DNA of 64,000 bases from Thermoanaerobaculia bacterium (GTDB lineage Bacteria > Acidobacteriota > Thermoanaerobaculia > Multivoradales > J023), in assembly GCA_030431255.1 (NCBI GenBank), contig JAUIJL010000001.1, positions 744,001 to 808,000 of the forward strand. The letters are read 5' to 3'. A model generated the notes under the pieces. That model did not search any database. It was not told where the DNA came from and saw only the letters and a program-made list of their open reading frames with translations. Position 1 is the stretch's first letter. Every line of letters begins with the position of its first letter. Below, one piece after another: positions 16,683-24,989 of the stretch. The position numbers and the translations under genes are program-made.

Positions 16683-18314
16683 ATGGCGCGCGCGCTGAGT
16701 TTTTGGGGCTGGGGCTACGCCGATAAATTTCCCGGACGGGCTCAAAGACTTGCTTTGGGCGGCCGGTTGCGTTTGGGCCTGGGCATACGCTCGGGATTGC
16801 CGCGCCGTCCGCCCCGCCTCGACCAGATTGAGCTGCGGACCCCGAGGATTGAGGTGCCGTCGCAGCTGGCGGACTTTTGCACGACCCGTAAAGAGGCACG
16901 CATCCGACACACCTACGGTCGGGCGTATCGCGACATCGTGAGGGGCTTTCGGGGAGACTTTGGGTCGGCTCCCGACATGGTGGCCCTGCCTAGAAAAGAA
17001 GAGCAGGTCCAGGCAGTGTTGGAATGGGCGGATCAGCATGGGGTGGCTGTGGTGCCGTTCGGCGGCGGCACCAGCGTCGTCGGTGGGGTGGAATCGGACG
17101 GAGCCGGTTTCCGAGGGGTGGTTTCCCTCGACCTCAAGGGTTTGGATCAGGTGCTGGAAGTGGATCCCATCTCCCGCGCCGCCCGCATCCAAGCCGGCGC
17201 CACCGGGCCGGTGTTGGAGGCCCAGCTGGCGATCGATGGCTTTACTCTTCGGCACTTTCCCCAATCTTTCGAGTTTTCAACCCTCGGGGGATGGCTCGCG
17301 ACCCGAGCCGGCGGCCACTTCGCCACGGTCTACACCCACATCGACGATTTTGTGGAGTCGATCCGCATGATCGCCCCCAACGGACTTATCGAGAGTCGTC
17401 GCCTACCTGCGTCCGGCGCGGGTCCCAGCCCGGATCGGTTGGCGCTGGGCTCGGAAGGTGCTCTGGGCGTGATCACCGAAGCGTGGATGCGTGTGCTGCC
17501 ACGGCCGAGATATCGAGCCAAAGCAAGCGTGCGTTTCAAGGATTTCGAACGCGCGGTAGAGGCCGTCAGGGCGATCGCTCAATCCGGTCTGAATCCAGCG
17601 AATTGCCGCTTGCTCGATGCCCACGAGGCTCGCCTAAACCAAGTGGTAACGGACGGTAGCTCCGTGTTGATCCTGGGCTTCGAATCGGCCGATCTGGAGC
17701 TGAAGGATCGCCTGGAGCAAGCGTTGGCAATCGCCTTGGAGCTGGATGGGCAGTGCCCGGAAGGTCCCGTCCATCGGGGACCGCAGGACGAGGTGGGATC
17801 CGCCGGTGCGGCCGGGGCTTGGCGCAGCGCATTTTTCGACGGCCCCTACCTGCAATCGAGTTTGGTGAGCCTAGGGGTGATGGCCGACACTTTTGAAACC
17901 GCCTGCACCTGGGATCGTTTCCCCGCCCTGCACGAAGCTCTGACTCAACGGATCGGTGAGGTTCTGAGACGTGTCTGCGGTGCCGGCTTTCTGTCGTGCC
18001 GCTTCACCCATGTCTATCCCGATGGGCCGGCGCCCTATTACACCTTCTTGGCACCGGCGAAGTGGGGTGGCGAGCTGCAGCAGTGGGCGGAGATCAAAGC
18101 AGTGGCGTCGAATACTCTGCAAGAGCACGGCGCGACCATCACCCATCACCACGCCGTCGGACGGATCCACCGGCCTTGGTACGAGCAACAAGCACCGGCC
18201 CCCTTTCTGGACGTGCTAAAGGCCGCCAAGAAGTCTTTGGATCCCAACGGTATCTTGAACCCGGGGGCCTTGATACCAGAATCGGCCGGCGGCCGGCCTG
18301 GTCCGACAGGTTGA
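16683..18314 (+). CDS. FAD-binding oxidase/dehydrogenase, AGPS/D-lactate dehydrogenase-like
   Basis: A 543-residue flavoprotein of the vanillyl-alcohol oxidase/PCMH superfamily. The FAD-binding region is visible as ALPRKEEQVQAVLEWADQHGVAVVPFGGGTSVVGG, followed by STLGGWLATRAGGHFATVYTHIDDFV and DRLALGSEGALGVITEA. A cap domain and a C-terminal segment with THHHAVGRIHRPWY follow. This layout and the N-terminal SFWGWGYADKFP are characteristic of alkyldihydroxyacetonephosphate-synthase-like proteins, which are common in bacteria outside ether-lipid synthesis. An AAGGAGA ribosome-binding site 5 nt before the ATG at 16683 supports the start. Monocistronic; substrate unknown. Confidence 0.85.
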   Translation: MARALSFWGWGYADKFPGRAQRLALGGRLRLGLGIRSGLPRRPPRLDQIELRTPRIEVPSQLADFCTTRKEARIRHTYGRAYRDIVRGFRGDFGSAPDMVALPRKEEQVQAVLEWADQHGVAVVPFGGGTSVVGGVESDGAGFRGVVSLDLKGLDQVLEVDPISRAARIQAGATGPVLEAQLAIDGFTLRHFPQSFEFSTLGGWLATRAGGHFATVYTHIDDFVESIRMIAPNGLIESRRLPASGAGPSPDRLALGSEGALGVITEAWMRVLPRPRYRAKASVRFKDFERAVEAVRAIAQSGLNPANCRLLDAHEARLNQVVTDGSSVLILGFESADLELKDRLEQALAIALELDGQCPEGPVHRGPQDEVGSAGAAGAWRSAFFDGPYLQSSLVSLGVMADTFETACTWDRFPALHEALTQRIGEVLRRVCGAGFLSCRFTHVYPDGPAPYYTFLAPAKWGGELQQWAEIKAVASNTLQEHGATITHHHAVGRIHRPWYEQQAPAPFLDVLKAAKKSLDPNGILNPGALIPESAGGRPGPTG

Positions 18315-18404
18315 GGCGGTCAGGGAATTCGATCCGCCGCTGGGCTTGGGACGGCGGCAGGGTTTAGAGCTGGACTTACGCCGCGCCGTTCCGCCTTCGG
18401 CAGT

Positions 18405-19358
18405 TTAGGGCGCAAAGACCTCGTCGAGGCATTGGGCGGTAAGGATTCGTTCGGCCCACAGCTCGATGTCGTCAGTGCTCGCTGCCTCTAATTTTTCTTC
18501 CAGATGTTTGGGTAGTGTGCCGAAGGCAGTGACAAGCTGGCGTTTCAAGACCCTAGACTCGCCTTGTTGCAACCCTTGTTGAAGTCCCCGCTGAATTCCT
18601 TCCTCAGTGGCAAGCCTTTCGATGCTGCTGACGTATTGCACGTTATTCTCCGTTTCGATTTCGTGGACGGCTTCCTTGACTCGACGGCTCAGCTCTTCGG
18701 GCAAGGTCATGATCCAATCGATGAATCTAAAGAGGCTGACGACGTCGTTTTTCGCGTAACCCTTGTCGTAGAGGCCTCGAATCAGACGTATTTTCCATTG
18801 AAACCGCTCGTCGGGTCGAGAGCGTGTCACTTGGGTCTTGAGATGGGCCATGGTGACAACGGCGAACGGGTTGCTGGTCGATTCCAACTCGTCCCAACGA
18901 CCATTGTACTCCAGCAACTTGACGGTCGGAAAATCCAAGCGGTGCCGACAACCCCAAAGGTTGCAGGCGGAGAATCCTGTCGGTCGAAAGCTGGGATCTT
19001 CGTCGCAAAGGAGCGCGACGGAAACCACCGGGCGCCTGAATCGATCGAAAGTTCGGTAGTTGTAGATGAAAACCCGCTCGGCGAAAGCCCGGTCGTTGTG
19101 GGCTTGGATCTCGACGTTGACCATGACGTCGAAGGGCTCACCTTCGAGGGTCCAAACCTGAAACAGCTTGTCAGCCAACCTGTTGGAGGTCTCTGATTCG
19201 GGAAAGATCTTGAGTAGCTCTTTGTCCTGGCTCAGAGGAGGTTGATTCCAGTCGATACCGCAGTGGATGTCCGGGAAATAGAATCGAAAGAAGTCTTCGA
19301 GATAGAGCTCGAGGATGTCCTTCCACGGGCTGTCATAGTCGTCTCTTTTGATGATCAA
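18405..19358 (-). CDS. Rpn-family recombination-promoting nuclease/putative transposase
   Basis: A 317-residue protein of the Rpn/PD-(D/E)XK nuclease superfamily. The catalytic core is suggested by FDVMVNVEIQAH (ED/E-x-Q pattern) around residue 75. The Gln-rich linker GIQRGLQQGLQQGESRVLKRQL and the C-terminal segment ending in IELWAERILTAQCLDEVF are typical of the DUF4351-containing members. In E. coli, Rpn proteins promote RecA-independent recombination and some act in phage defence. The start appears to be TTG. Base composition looks lower in GC than its neighbours, and it stands alone between unrelated genes, which suggests horizontal gain. Confidence 0.8.
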   Translation of the reverse strand: MIIKRDDYDSPWKDILELYLEDFFRFYFPDIHCGIDWNQPPLSQDKELLKIFPESETSNRLADKLFQVWTLEGEPFDVMVNVEIQAHNDRAFAERVFIYNYRTFDRFRRPVVSVALLCDEDPSFRPTGFSACNLWGCRHRLDFPTVKLLEYNGRWDELESTSNPFAVVTMAHLKTQVTRSRPDERFQWKIRLIRGLYDKGYAKNDVVSLFRFIDWIMTLPEELSRRVKEAVHEIETENNVQYVSSIERLATEEGIQRGLQQGLQQGESRVLKRQLVTAFGTLPKHLEEKLEAASTDDIELWAERILTAQCLDEVFAP

Positions 19359-19503
19359 CGCCCCTACTGAAGCCGTAAATAAGGCGTAAGTTTACAGAGA
19401 AGGGATATTCGCTGTCAAGGAAGGAGCTGCTCAGGAAGCAGAAACCGCTCTCCTGAATCTATGGAGTCACGAGCTTTCCGCTCAAGAGTTAAATCGCGCG
19501 ACT

Positions 19504-20457
19504 TCAATCCATGCGGTTGTGAAGCCCAGTCCGCGGGGGTCTGGGGCGGATGATCAACCCAAAGCCGGTGTCGTCGAGGAGCGGTGGTTGGTTGTTGAGA
19601 TTTCCCGGGGAAGCGATGCTCTGGCGCAGGGAGCGGATTCGCTCGGTGAGGTTGTCGGAGGTGTAGATGGGCACGGTGCCGTTTTGTTGATCGGCATGTA
19701 GAGACTCGTAGAGCTCGAGCCCTTGGCGCGGGTCGTAGCCTCGGCTTCTGAGCAGGCGGACCGCGCTTTCGTCGGCTTCCCGATCGAGCTTGCGGCCATA
19801 ACCGTTGGCGGTAACCCGCCTTGCCAGCTCGTAGCCGGCGAACAGCACGTCTTCCGAGGCATGGGCCAGGAGCTCAGCCTCGTCCCAGTCGCCGTCTTCC
19901 CATTCTTCGGCCTCTTCGATATCGAGCAGGACCGCGGCGGTGAAGGCGGCGACGCCGATTCCCACCTGCCGATTCCAAACCGCTCGCTGGTGGCGGGCCA
20001 TATGCCGTCCCTCCACGTGCGCGATTTCCCGCGCCAGAACCGCCGCCAACTGATCTTCGTTGGTGGTGCGATGAAGCAGGCCGGTGTGGAGCAGGATCGT
20101 GCCGTGGGGGAACGCGAAGGCGAGGGGGGCGGGATCGTCGAGCAGTATGACTTGCAGGTCGATTTCGGGATTTGCCAGCAATCCGGCGGGTGCCAGACGT
20201 GCCAGGAGCTGCTGGAGATAGTCGTCGAGAATGGGGTCGTAGACGACGGGGAAATCGTTCAGGATCTCATCTTCTTCAGCCCGCGTTTCCGCCCAAAGCT
20301 CGACCTCGTCCGATTGGGGACGGAAATCAGCGCCCTCAACCGAGATTGGGGGCAAGTGGGTGCTCGCGCAGCCGCTCGACAAGACGACAAGGATCGATCC
20401 GAGAAAGAGAGGCAGATAGCGACGTGGTGGGGAGGGTAAGAGGGCCGCAGGTCTCAT
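19504..20457 (-). CDS. M48-like lipoprotein with altered HExxH motif
   Basis: A 317-residue lipoprotein of the M48 (BepA/LoiP/Oma1-like) metalloprotease family. The signal peptide ends in a lipobox, LSSGCAS. The family core is seen as FAFPHGTILLHTGLLHRTTNEDQLAAVLAREIAHVEGRH, and the third zinc ligand region as DREADESAVRLLRSRGYDP. The expected HExxH reads REIAH: residue 143 is Arg (codon CGG), not His. Loss of a zinc ligand should abolish normal proteolysis, leaving a scaffold role or an unusual metal site. GAGGAAA precedes the ATG at 20457 by about 6 nt; an upstream in-frame extension would place residues before the signal peptide and is rejected. Confidence 0.85.
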   Translation of the reverse strand: MRPAALLPSPPRRYLPLFLGSILVVLSSGCASTHLPPISVEGADFRPQSDEVELWAETRAEEDEILNDFPVVYDPILDDYLQQLLARLAPAGLLANPEIDLQVILLDDPAPLAFAFPHGTILLHTGLLHRTTNEDQLAAVLAREIAHVEGRHMARHQRAVWNRQVGIGVAAFTAAVLLDIEEAEEWEDGDWDEAELLAHASEDVLFAGYELARRVTANGYGRKLDREADESAVRLLRSRGYDPRQGLELYESLHADQQNGTVPIYTSDNLTERIRSLRQSIASPGNLNNQPPLLDDTGFGLIIRPRPPRTGLHNRMD

Positions 20458-20683
20458 ATCTAATTTCCTCGGGAATGATCCTCGGGAATTGAAGTCAGAC
20501 TTTGAAAGACGCTTTGGATATCGTCCTTCGACCCAATTTGGCCTTTCAACTTTCGTGCCTGCCCGATTCACTGCAGTTTATGGCCTACGAAGGCCTCCCA
20601 GAGCCCCTTGCCGGCGAATTCTGAGATCTGGATGCGAACGGGTGTCTACTATTGTGGACAGCTGGAGCCCGGCGTGGCGATAG

Positions 20684-21937
20684 CTACTGAGGCTCGGCCT
20701 CGGGGCTCTCCCCACCATCGGAGCTTCCAGCGCTTTCGAAGGTCGGAATCTCCGCCAGCAAGCGGCCGAGCTCGGCGTTGTCGAGCACGCCGGTGAAGGC
20801 TTCAGATCCCGGGCCGTAGGCGAGCACGGGTACGGGCTCGGCGGAGTGGCTGCCCGTCGCCCACCGGACTCGTTGACTCTCGCCGTGCTCTCCCCCCAGG
20901 ATGGCGAGGCCTCCGGTCTCGTGATCGGCGGTGGCGACGATCAGGGTGTCGCGATTGGAATCCGCGAATTCCACAGCAATCTCGGCCACCCTATCCAAAG
21001 CGCGAATGCCCTCCACCATGCGATCGAAATCTCCACGATGGGAGCCGGTATCGGTTTCCTCGGTTTCCACCATCAGCATGAATCCGTTGGGATTCCGGCT
21101 CAGGAGCTCCAGAACCCGCATAGTCAGATGCTCCAGATTGGGTTGGGTCTTCGGATCCGCGATGGAGCCTTCTGGAAAGAGGCCCAGCAGCGGTCCTTCG
21201 TCCGGAGCGGCATCGAGGGATTCCAGTTGGTCGAGCCGGGAGTAGCCGGCTGCTTCAAATCGTTGGAAGCGGGCCTGCCAATCGGCGTTCTCATCGAGGC
21301 TTCGGCGGGACTCACCGACGAGAGCTTCCGGTTTGAGCTCGAGCAGGTGATCGGCGATCTCGGCGTAGTCCCGGCGGGACTCCCGGTGAGCGCCGAAGGC
21401 CGAAGGGGTGGCGTCAAAGACCATGGAGTCAGTGATCAGCCCCACAGATTTGCCGGCGGCCCGAGCTTTCTCGAAAAGGGTCTCGACCGGCTCTCCGTCA
21501 GACGTCACGGAAATGTGAGACGGGTCGGTCTTGACTCCGCCCGCCAGGGCGGTGGCGCCGGCGGCGGAGTCGGTGTAGACCTCGGTGGCGGAGTGGGTGG
21601 AGCTCCAGCCGGTAACCGGGAAACGCTCCAGGGTGAGGCGACCATTCGGGCCTTTGAGCGCCATGCGAGCCCCGGTGAGCTGGGAGAATCCCATGCCGTC
21701 GCCGATCAACAGGATGAGATTCTTGGGCCGGTCCGCCGTCTGGAATCGGGGCAGACGATCCGGGGTCGGGGTAGAGAAGTCGAGAACATAACCGGTGGGG
21801 GCCCCAAGAGATTCCTCCACCTTGGTCACGTAACCGGCGGACGGCAGCCAAAGATAAAAGGTGCCGGCTGCGGCTACGAGCAAAACGAGGGTGGCGATGA
21901 AGGCTCCGAATGCGAAGGAGCTACGGGGAGTCGGCAT
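20684..21937 (-). CDS. Alkaline phosphatase, PhoA superfamily
   Basis: A 417-residue secreted or membrane-anchored phosphomonoesterase with one N-terminal hydrophobic helix (FGAFIATLVLLVAAAGTFYLWL). Catalytic motifs of the family are present: NLILLIGDGMGFSQ (metal-binding Asp), TDSAAGATALAGGVKT (nucleophile Ser), VETEETDTGSHRGD, ATADHETGG and TGSHSAEPVPVLAYGPGS. These supply the two-zinc/one-magnesium site. The product releases phosphate from organic monoesters in the periplasm. AAGGA 8 nt before the ATG supports the start. The TSUP transporter gene lies 44 bp upstream on the same strand. No Pho box was looked for reliably. Confidence 0.92.
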   Translation of the reverse strand: MPTPRSSFAFGAFIATLVLLVAAAGTFYLWLPSAGYVTKVEESLGAPTGYVLDFSTPTPDRLPRFQTADRPKNLILLIGDGMGFSQLTGARMALKGPNGRLTLERFPVTGWSSTHSATEVYTDSAAGATALAGGVKTDPSHISVTSDGEPVETLFEKARAAGKSVGLITDSMVFDATPSAFGAHRESRRDYAEIADHLLELKPEALVGESRRSLDENADWQARFQRFEAAGYSRLDQLESLDAAPDEGPLLGLFPEGSIADPKTQPNLEHLTMRVLELLSRNPNGFMLMVETEETDTGSHRGDFDRMVEGIRALDRVAEIAVEFADSNRDTLIVATADHETGGLAILGGEHGESQRVRWATGSHSAEPVPVLAYGPGSEAFTGVLDNAELGRLLAEIPTFESAGSSDGGESPEAEPQ

Positions 21938-21981
21938 ATGAAAAGTCCTTGATCAGAGCTAGGTCAGGAACCTGGACATAT

Positions 21982-22755
21982 CTAGGCTAAGGCGCGGAGC
22001 GCGACGAGTGATCCCACTCCGATCAGCAGCAGCGCCACGTAGCGGCGAAGCCAAGCTCGGGGCAGGTGCTTTGCGATGATCGGCCCCAATTGACCGCCGA
22101 CGATCACACCCGGGGCGGCAAAGACGATCATCGAGCCCACCAGCTCTCGATTTTTCCACAGGGCGCCGATCAGCTCGGCGTCGAGCCTGAAAGATACCGA
22201 TAACACACTGCAAAGGAAAGCCAGCGACACGGTTGTGCCGACGGCCGTGGCGTGGTGGGGCAATCGACGGTGGTTGAGCAGACACGGCAGCATCAGGGTC
22301 CCGGAGCCCGTGGCGATGCTGCCGTGGAGGAAACCACCGGTGGCGGCGACCCAGACGAACGTCTTTTCATGGGGAGCCGGTTGGGGGCGTCCGGGTCTGG
22401 AGTCCCAGAGCACGAAGAGGGCGAACGCGATGACGAAGATTGCGAACGAGAGCAGCAGGGCAACCGTTGGAAGACGGGGAGAAATCAATGCCCCGACCAA
22501 GGTTGCCGGCGCCATGATCTTGGCGTATCGAGCGAAAAGGACCTTGTCGATGGTGCCGGCCCAAAGATTTCTCGCCACCCCGGAGCCGAAACCGAAGAGC
22601 ATGGTCAAGAGAGAGGTCCAAAATGCGACCCGGGGCTCCAGCTGCATCCAGAGAAGATAGACCGGTATCCAGAAATTGGAGCCCGACACCCCGCTCGACA
22701 TGCCGAGGGCCGCGATCAAGATGCCGGTGGGCAAGAGATACCAGAATTCCATCAT
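21982..22755 (-). CDS. TSUP (TauE/SafE) family membrane transporter
   Basis: A 257-residue inner-membrane protein with about eight helices in the two-repeat TSUP pattern: GMSSGVSGSNFWIPVYLLW in the first repeat and TGGFLHGSIATGSGTLMLPCLLNHRRLPHHATAVGTTVS in the second. Relatives export sulfite, sulfoacetate or other organosulfur anions. It lies between the two-component response regulator gene and alkaline phosphatase gene on the same strand, so it could be regulated with them. The substrate is not deducible. Confidence 0.88.
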   Translation of the reverse strand: MMEFWYLLPTGILIAALGMSSGVSGSNFWIPVYLLWMQLEPRVAFWTSLLTMLFGFGSGVARNLWAGTIDKVLFARYAKIMAPATLVGALISPRLPTVALLLSFAIFVIAFALFVLWDSRPGRPQPAPHEKTFVWVAATGGFLHGSIATGSGTLMLPCLLNHRRLPHHATAVGTTVSLAFLCSVLSVSFRLDAELIGALWKNRELVGSMIVFAAPGVIVGGQLGPIIAKHLPRAWLRRYVALLLIGVGSLVALRALA

Positions 22756-22835
22756 CGAGCCTGCGGGTCGCGGAACTCAGCGGAATTCAACGGAATTTAA
22801 GAGTGGGGCTGATCGGTGGATCCGGTGACCGCGGC

Positions 22836-23636
22836 TCAGGGCACGAATCGATAGCCGACGCCCCGCACACTATGAATGTGTCGTGGACGCCAAGAGCTTT
22901 CCTCGAACGACTTACGCAGGGCCACGATGACGTTGTCTACCACCCGGGTATTGGGGTGATTGGGAAGCTCCCAAACCCGCTCCAGGAGCTCGCGGCGGGT
23001 GACCACTTGATTGGGCTTCTCCGTGAAGACCTTGAGCACCGCCAGCTCCTTGCGGGAAAGCTCGACCACACCGCTGCGGGTTTTGGCTTGCCAGGTCTTG
23101 AAATCCACCCAGAAGTCGCCGAACTCGAAGCGAGCGTCCGAGGTGTCTGTAGGATCGGCGGCGGTGCTGCTTTCGGGAGCGTGGGTACGAGACCATTCCG
23201 CCCGTCGCAACAGCCCCTCGACCCTGGCCAAAAGCTCCGCCAAATCAAAGGGTTTGACCATGTAATCGTCGGCGCCGTTCTTCAGACCGTAGACGATATC
23301 GTCGGGTTGATCGCGGGCGGTGAGCACCAAGATGGCGGTGAAAATTCCATCGATCCTCAGCTGCTGACAGATCTGAAATCCGTCGATCTTCGGTAACTGG
23401 ACGTCGAGCACGATCAGGTCCCACGGCTGATTGCGGGCGGTCTCCAGGGCTTTCGCGCCGTCGATCTCGAGCTCGACCTCATAACCCTTGCGCCGCAAAT
23501 TGAAGACCAATCCTTGGGCGATCGCTTCCTCGTCCTCGACCACCAAGATCCTGGAGGATCGGTTTTCCTTGGATCCGTGGTTGGGGCCTTGGGAGCCTGC
23601 TCCCGTGTTGCTGCTCAATCCCAGGGCGTCGCTCAT
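22836..23636 (-). CDS. OmpR/PhoB-type response regulator
   Basis: A 266-residue two-component regulator. The receiver domain (about residues 29-145) has the acidic pair in VVEDEEAIAQG, the phosphoacceptor Asp in LIVLDVQLPKIDGFQI and the Lys in DDYMVKPFDLAEL. A winged-helix DNA-binding domain occupies about residues 170-265 (LSRKELAVLKVFTEKPNQVVTRRELLERVWEL, ending RPRHIHSVRGVGYRFVP). The start overlaps the stop of the following upstream kinase gene (ATGA), so the pair is cognate. Likely targets are local (TSUP, phosphatase), but no binding site was identified. Confidence 0.95.
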   Translation of the reverse strand: MSDALGLSSNTGAGSQGPNHGSKENRSSRILVVEDEEAIAQGLVFNLRRKGYEVELEIDGAKALETARNQPWDLIVLDVQLPKIDGFQICQQLRIDGIFTAILVLTARDQPDDIVYGLKNGADDYMVKPFDLAELLARVEGLLRRAEWSRTHAPESSTAADPTDTSDARFEFGDFWVDFKTWQAKTRSGVVELSRKELAVLKVFTEKPNQVVTRRELLERVWELPNHPNTRVVDNVIVALRKSFEESSWRPRHIHSVRGVGYRFVP

Positions 23637-24628
23637 GACGGCACCGCTCCTTCTTCGTCTCGAAGCTCTCGGTTCTCAATCTCTCGTTGCTCGACAGCCG
23701 GCAGCTGAATCTCGATTCGGGTCCCGGGCTGTCCCTCGCCTGAAATGGCTCGGATCCGACCTTGCATTTCTTCTACCAATCCTCGGACGATCGCCAAGCC
23801 CAGGCCACTGCCTTTGCGCTGCTCCTCGACTTCCCGTTGCAATCGATGAAAGCGCTCGAAGACCTTGGTCAGCTCGGTTTTGGGAATCCCGATACCGGTG
23901 TCGGCCACGACGATCTCGGCGTTGTCCATGGAGTCGTGCACTGAGCACCGAATCTTACCTCCGGACTTGGTGAACCGAAGGGCGTTGTCGATGAGGTTGT
24001 CCATGATCCGCTGCAAGGTCTCGTGGGTCGCCATCACCACCGATCGGGTATGTACCTCGAAATTGAGGTCGATCTGGCGCAAGTCGAATCGGGCCGGCAC
24101 ACCCTGCTGGTATTCCTGGAAGAATTGTCGCAAATCGATCTCATGCAGCTCTCCAGCGGCCTTGCCCGAGGCCAAACGGCCGCTCTCCAGGAGATTTTCC
24201 ACCAGCTTTCCCACCCGCTCCGATTCCTTGACGATATGTCCCGAGAAGAGAGCCACTTCCTCGGGCGTGAGATCCCCTTGCTCCAAAGTTTGGGCGTGCA
24301 GCTTGATCGCCGCGAGGGGCGACTTGAGCTCGTGGGTCATATTCGACAAGAAGTGTTCTTGCTTCACACGATAACGGCGCTCGGACAATGTGATCGCCAA
24401 CAAATAAGTGAGCGCAATGCTGACCAAGAAGAAGAGCCCAGCCCCGGTGGAGCCGATAAACCAGTGGAAATAATTCCACTCCACCCCGACCTTGGAGACC
24501 AGCTCATTGATCTCAACCGTAAACCTCTGCACCACGAGCACCCAGAACACCAGCAGGGCCGTGGTCATGGCAAGGGCAGCCATGTAGATGAGGTAGATGA
24601 TGAGAATCGGTGTGTTTCGCTGGCGCAT
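23633..24628 (-). CDS. Membrane sensor histidine kinase
   Basis: A 331-residue kinase with two N-terminal TM helices (LIIYLIYMAALAMTTALLVFWVLV and the helix after WFIGSTGAGLFFLVSIALTYLLAI) enclosing a short periplasmic loop. The dimerisation box is FLSNMTHELKSPLAAIK with the phospho-His. The ATPase domain has N (NLIDNALRF), G1 (VADTGIGIP), F and G2 (KGSGLGLAIVRGLVEEMQG) boxes. The cognate regulator is encoded by the overlapping next gene. The loop between helices is only about 25 residues, so the signal may be sensed within the membrane. Divergent from the LytTR regulator across a 361-bp region. Confidence 0.95.
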   Translation of the reverse strand: MRQRNTPILIIYLIYMAALAMTTALLVFWVLVVQRFTVEINELVSKVGVEWNYFHWFIGSTGAGLFFLVSIALTYLLAITLSERRYRVKQEHFLSNMTHELKSPLAAIKLHAQTLEQGDLTPEEVALFSGHIVKESERVGKLVENLLESGRLASGKAAGELHEIDLRQFFQEYQQGVPARFDLRQIDLNFEVHTRSVVMATHETLQRIMDNLIDNALRFTKSGGKIRCSVHDSMDNAEIVVADTGIGIPKTELTKVFERFHRLQREVEEQRKGSGLGLAIVRGLVEEMQGRIRAISGEGQPGTRIEIQLPAVEQREIENRELRDEEGAVPS

Positions 24629-24989
24629 GGTCTGCTGATCTCGCTTCAGGGTCGAGCAGGTCTCGAAAAGTCCCGTCTCTCCTGGCTCCTGTGTGGCGTC
24701 AGTCTATAGCACCGATGGCTCAGAAGGGTCAGAAGTATGGTGTTTCGAGCCCCCGCTTCGAGCTCGTTTTGAGGGGTTTTGCCTGATGATCGAGCCGGCT
24801 TTGACGGTGTCGCCTGAGGGGCTGTGACAGATCTGTGACATTGAATTTCTTTCCTGACAGTTCAATCCGAGTTCCTGACATCGGATGCCGCGGACGGACG
24901 AAATAATAGAAATCCGGAAAGGTTCCGTCGGCCAAATAGTCGGCAACCACCCCCGACCAGAGCACCGTCCTTCAATCACCCTGGAGAAG
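24629..24989. other. 361-bp divergent intergenic region upstream of the mevalonate operon
   Basis: No credible gene is seen here. It separates the histidine kinase gene (minus) from the LytTR regulator gene (plus) and must hold promoters for both. Notable elements are a 10-bp palindrome ACAGATCTGT at 24827-24836 flanked by TGTGACA repeats, and the 9-bp direct repeat TTCCTGACA at 24851 and 24872. A GGAG lies only 3 nt before the ATG at 24990; a TTG at 24993 is an alternative start with better spacing. Confidence 0.6.
24851..24880 (+). promoter_or_regulatory. Candidate LytTR-regulator binding site: 9-bp direct repeat
   Basis: TTCCTGACA occurs twice, at 24851-24859 and 24872-24880, with exactly 12 nt between copies (21 bp period, two helical turns). 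LytTR-domain regulators such as AgrA bind pairs of 9-bp direct repeats about 12-13 bp apart. The next gene downstream encodes a LytTR response regulator. Further TGACA copies occur at 24825 and 24836. Autoregulation, and through it control of the mevalonate operon, is inferred. Confidence 0.4.

Noticed and set aside
18334-18357. CCGCCG...CGGCGG inverted repeat after the FAD oxidase gene as a terminator
   Set aside because: Only 6 bp, with no T-run, and such matches are common in GC-rich DNA.
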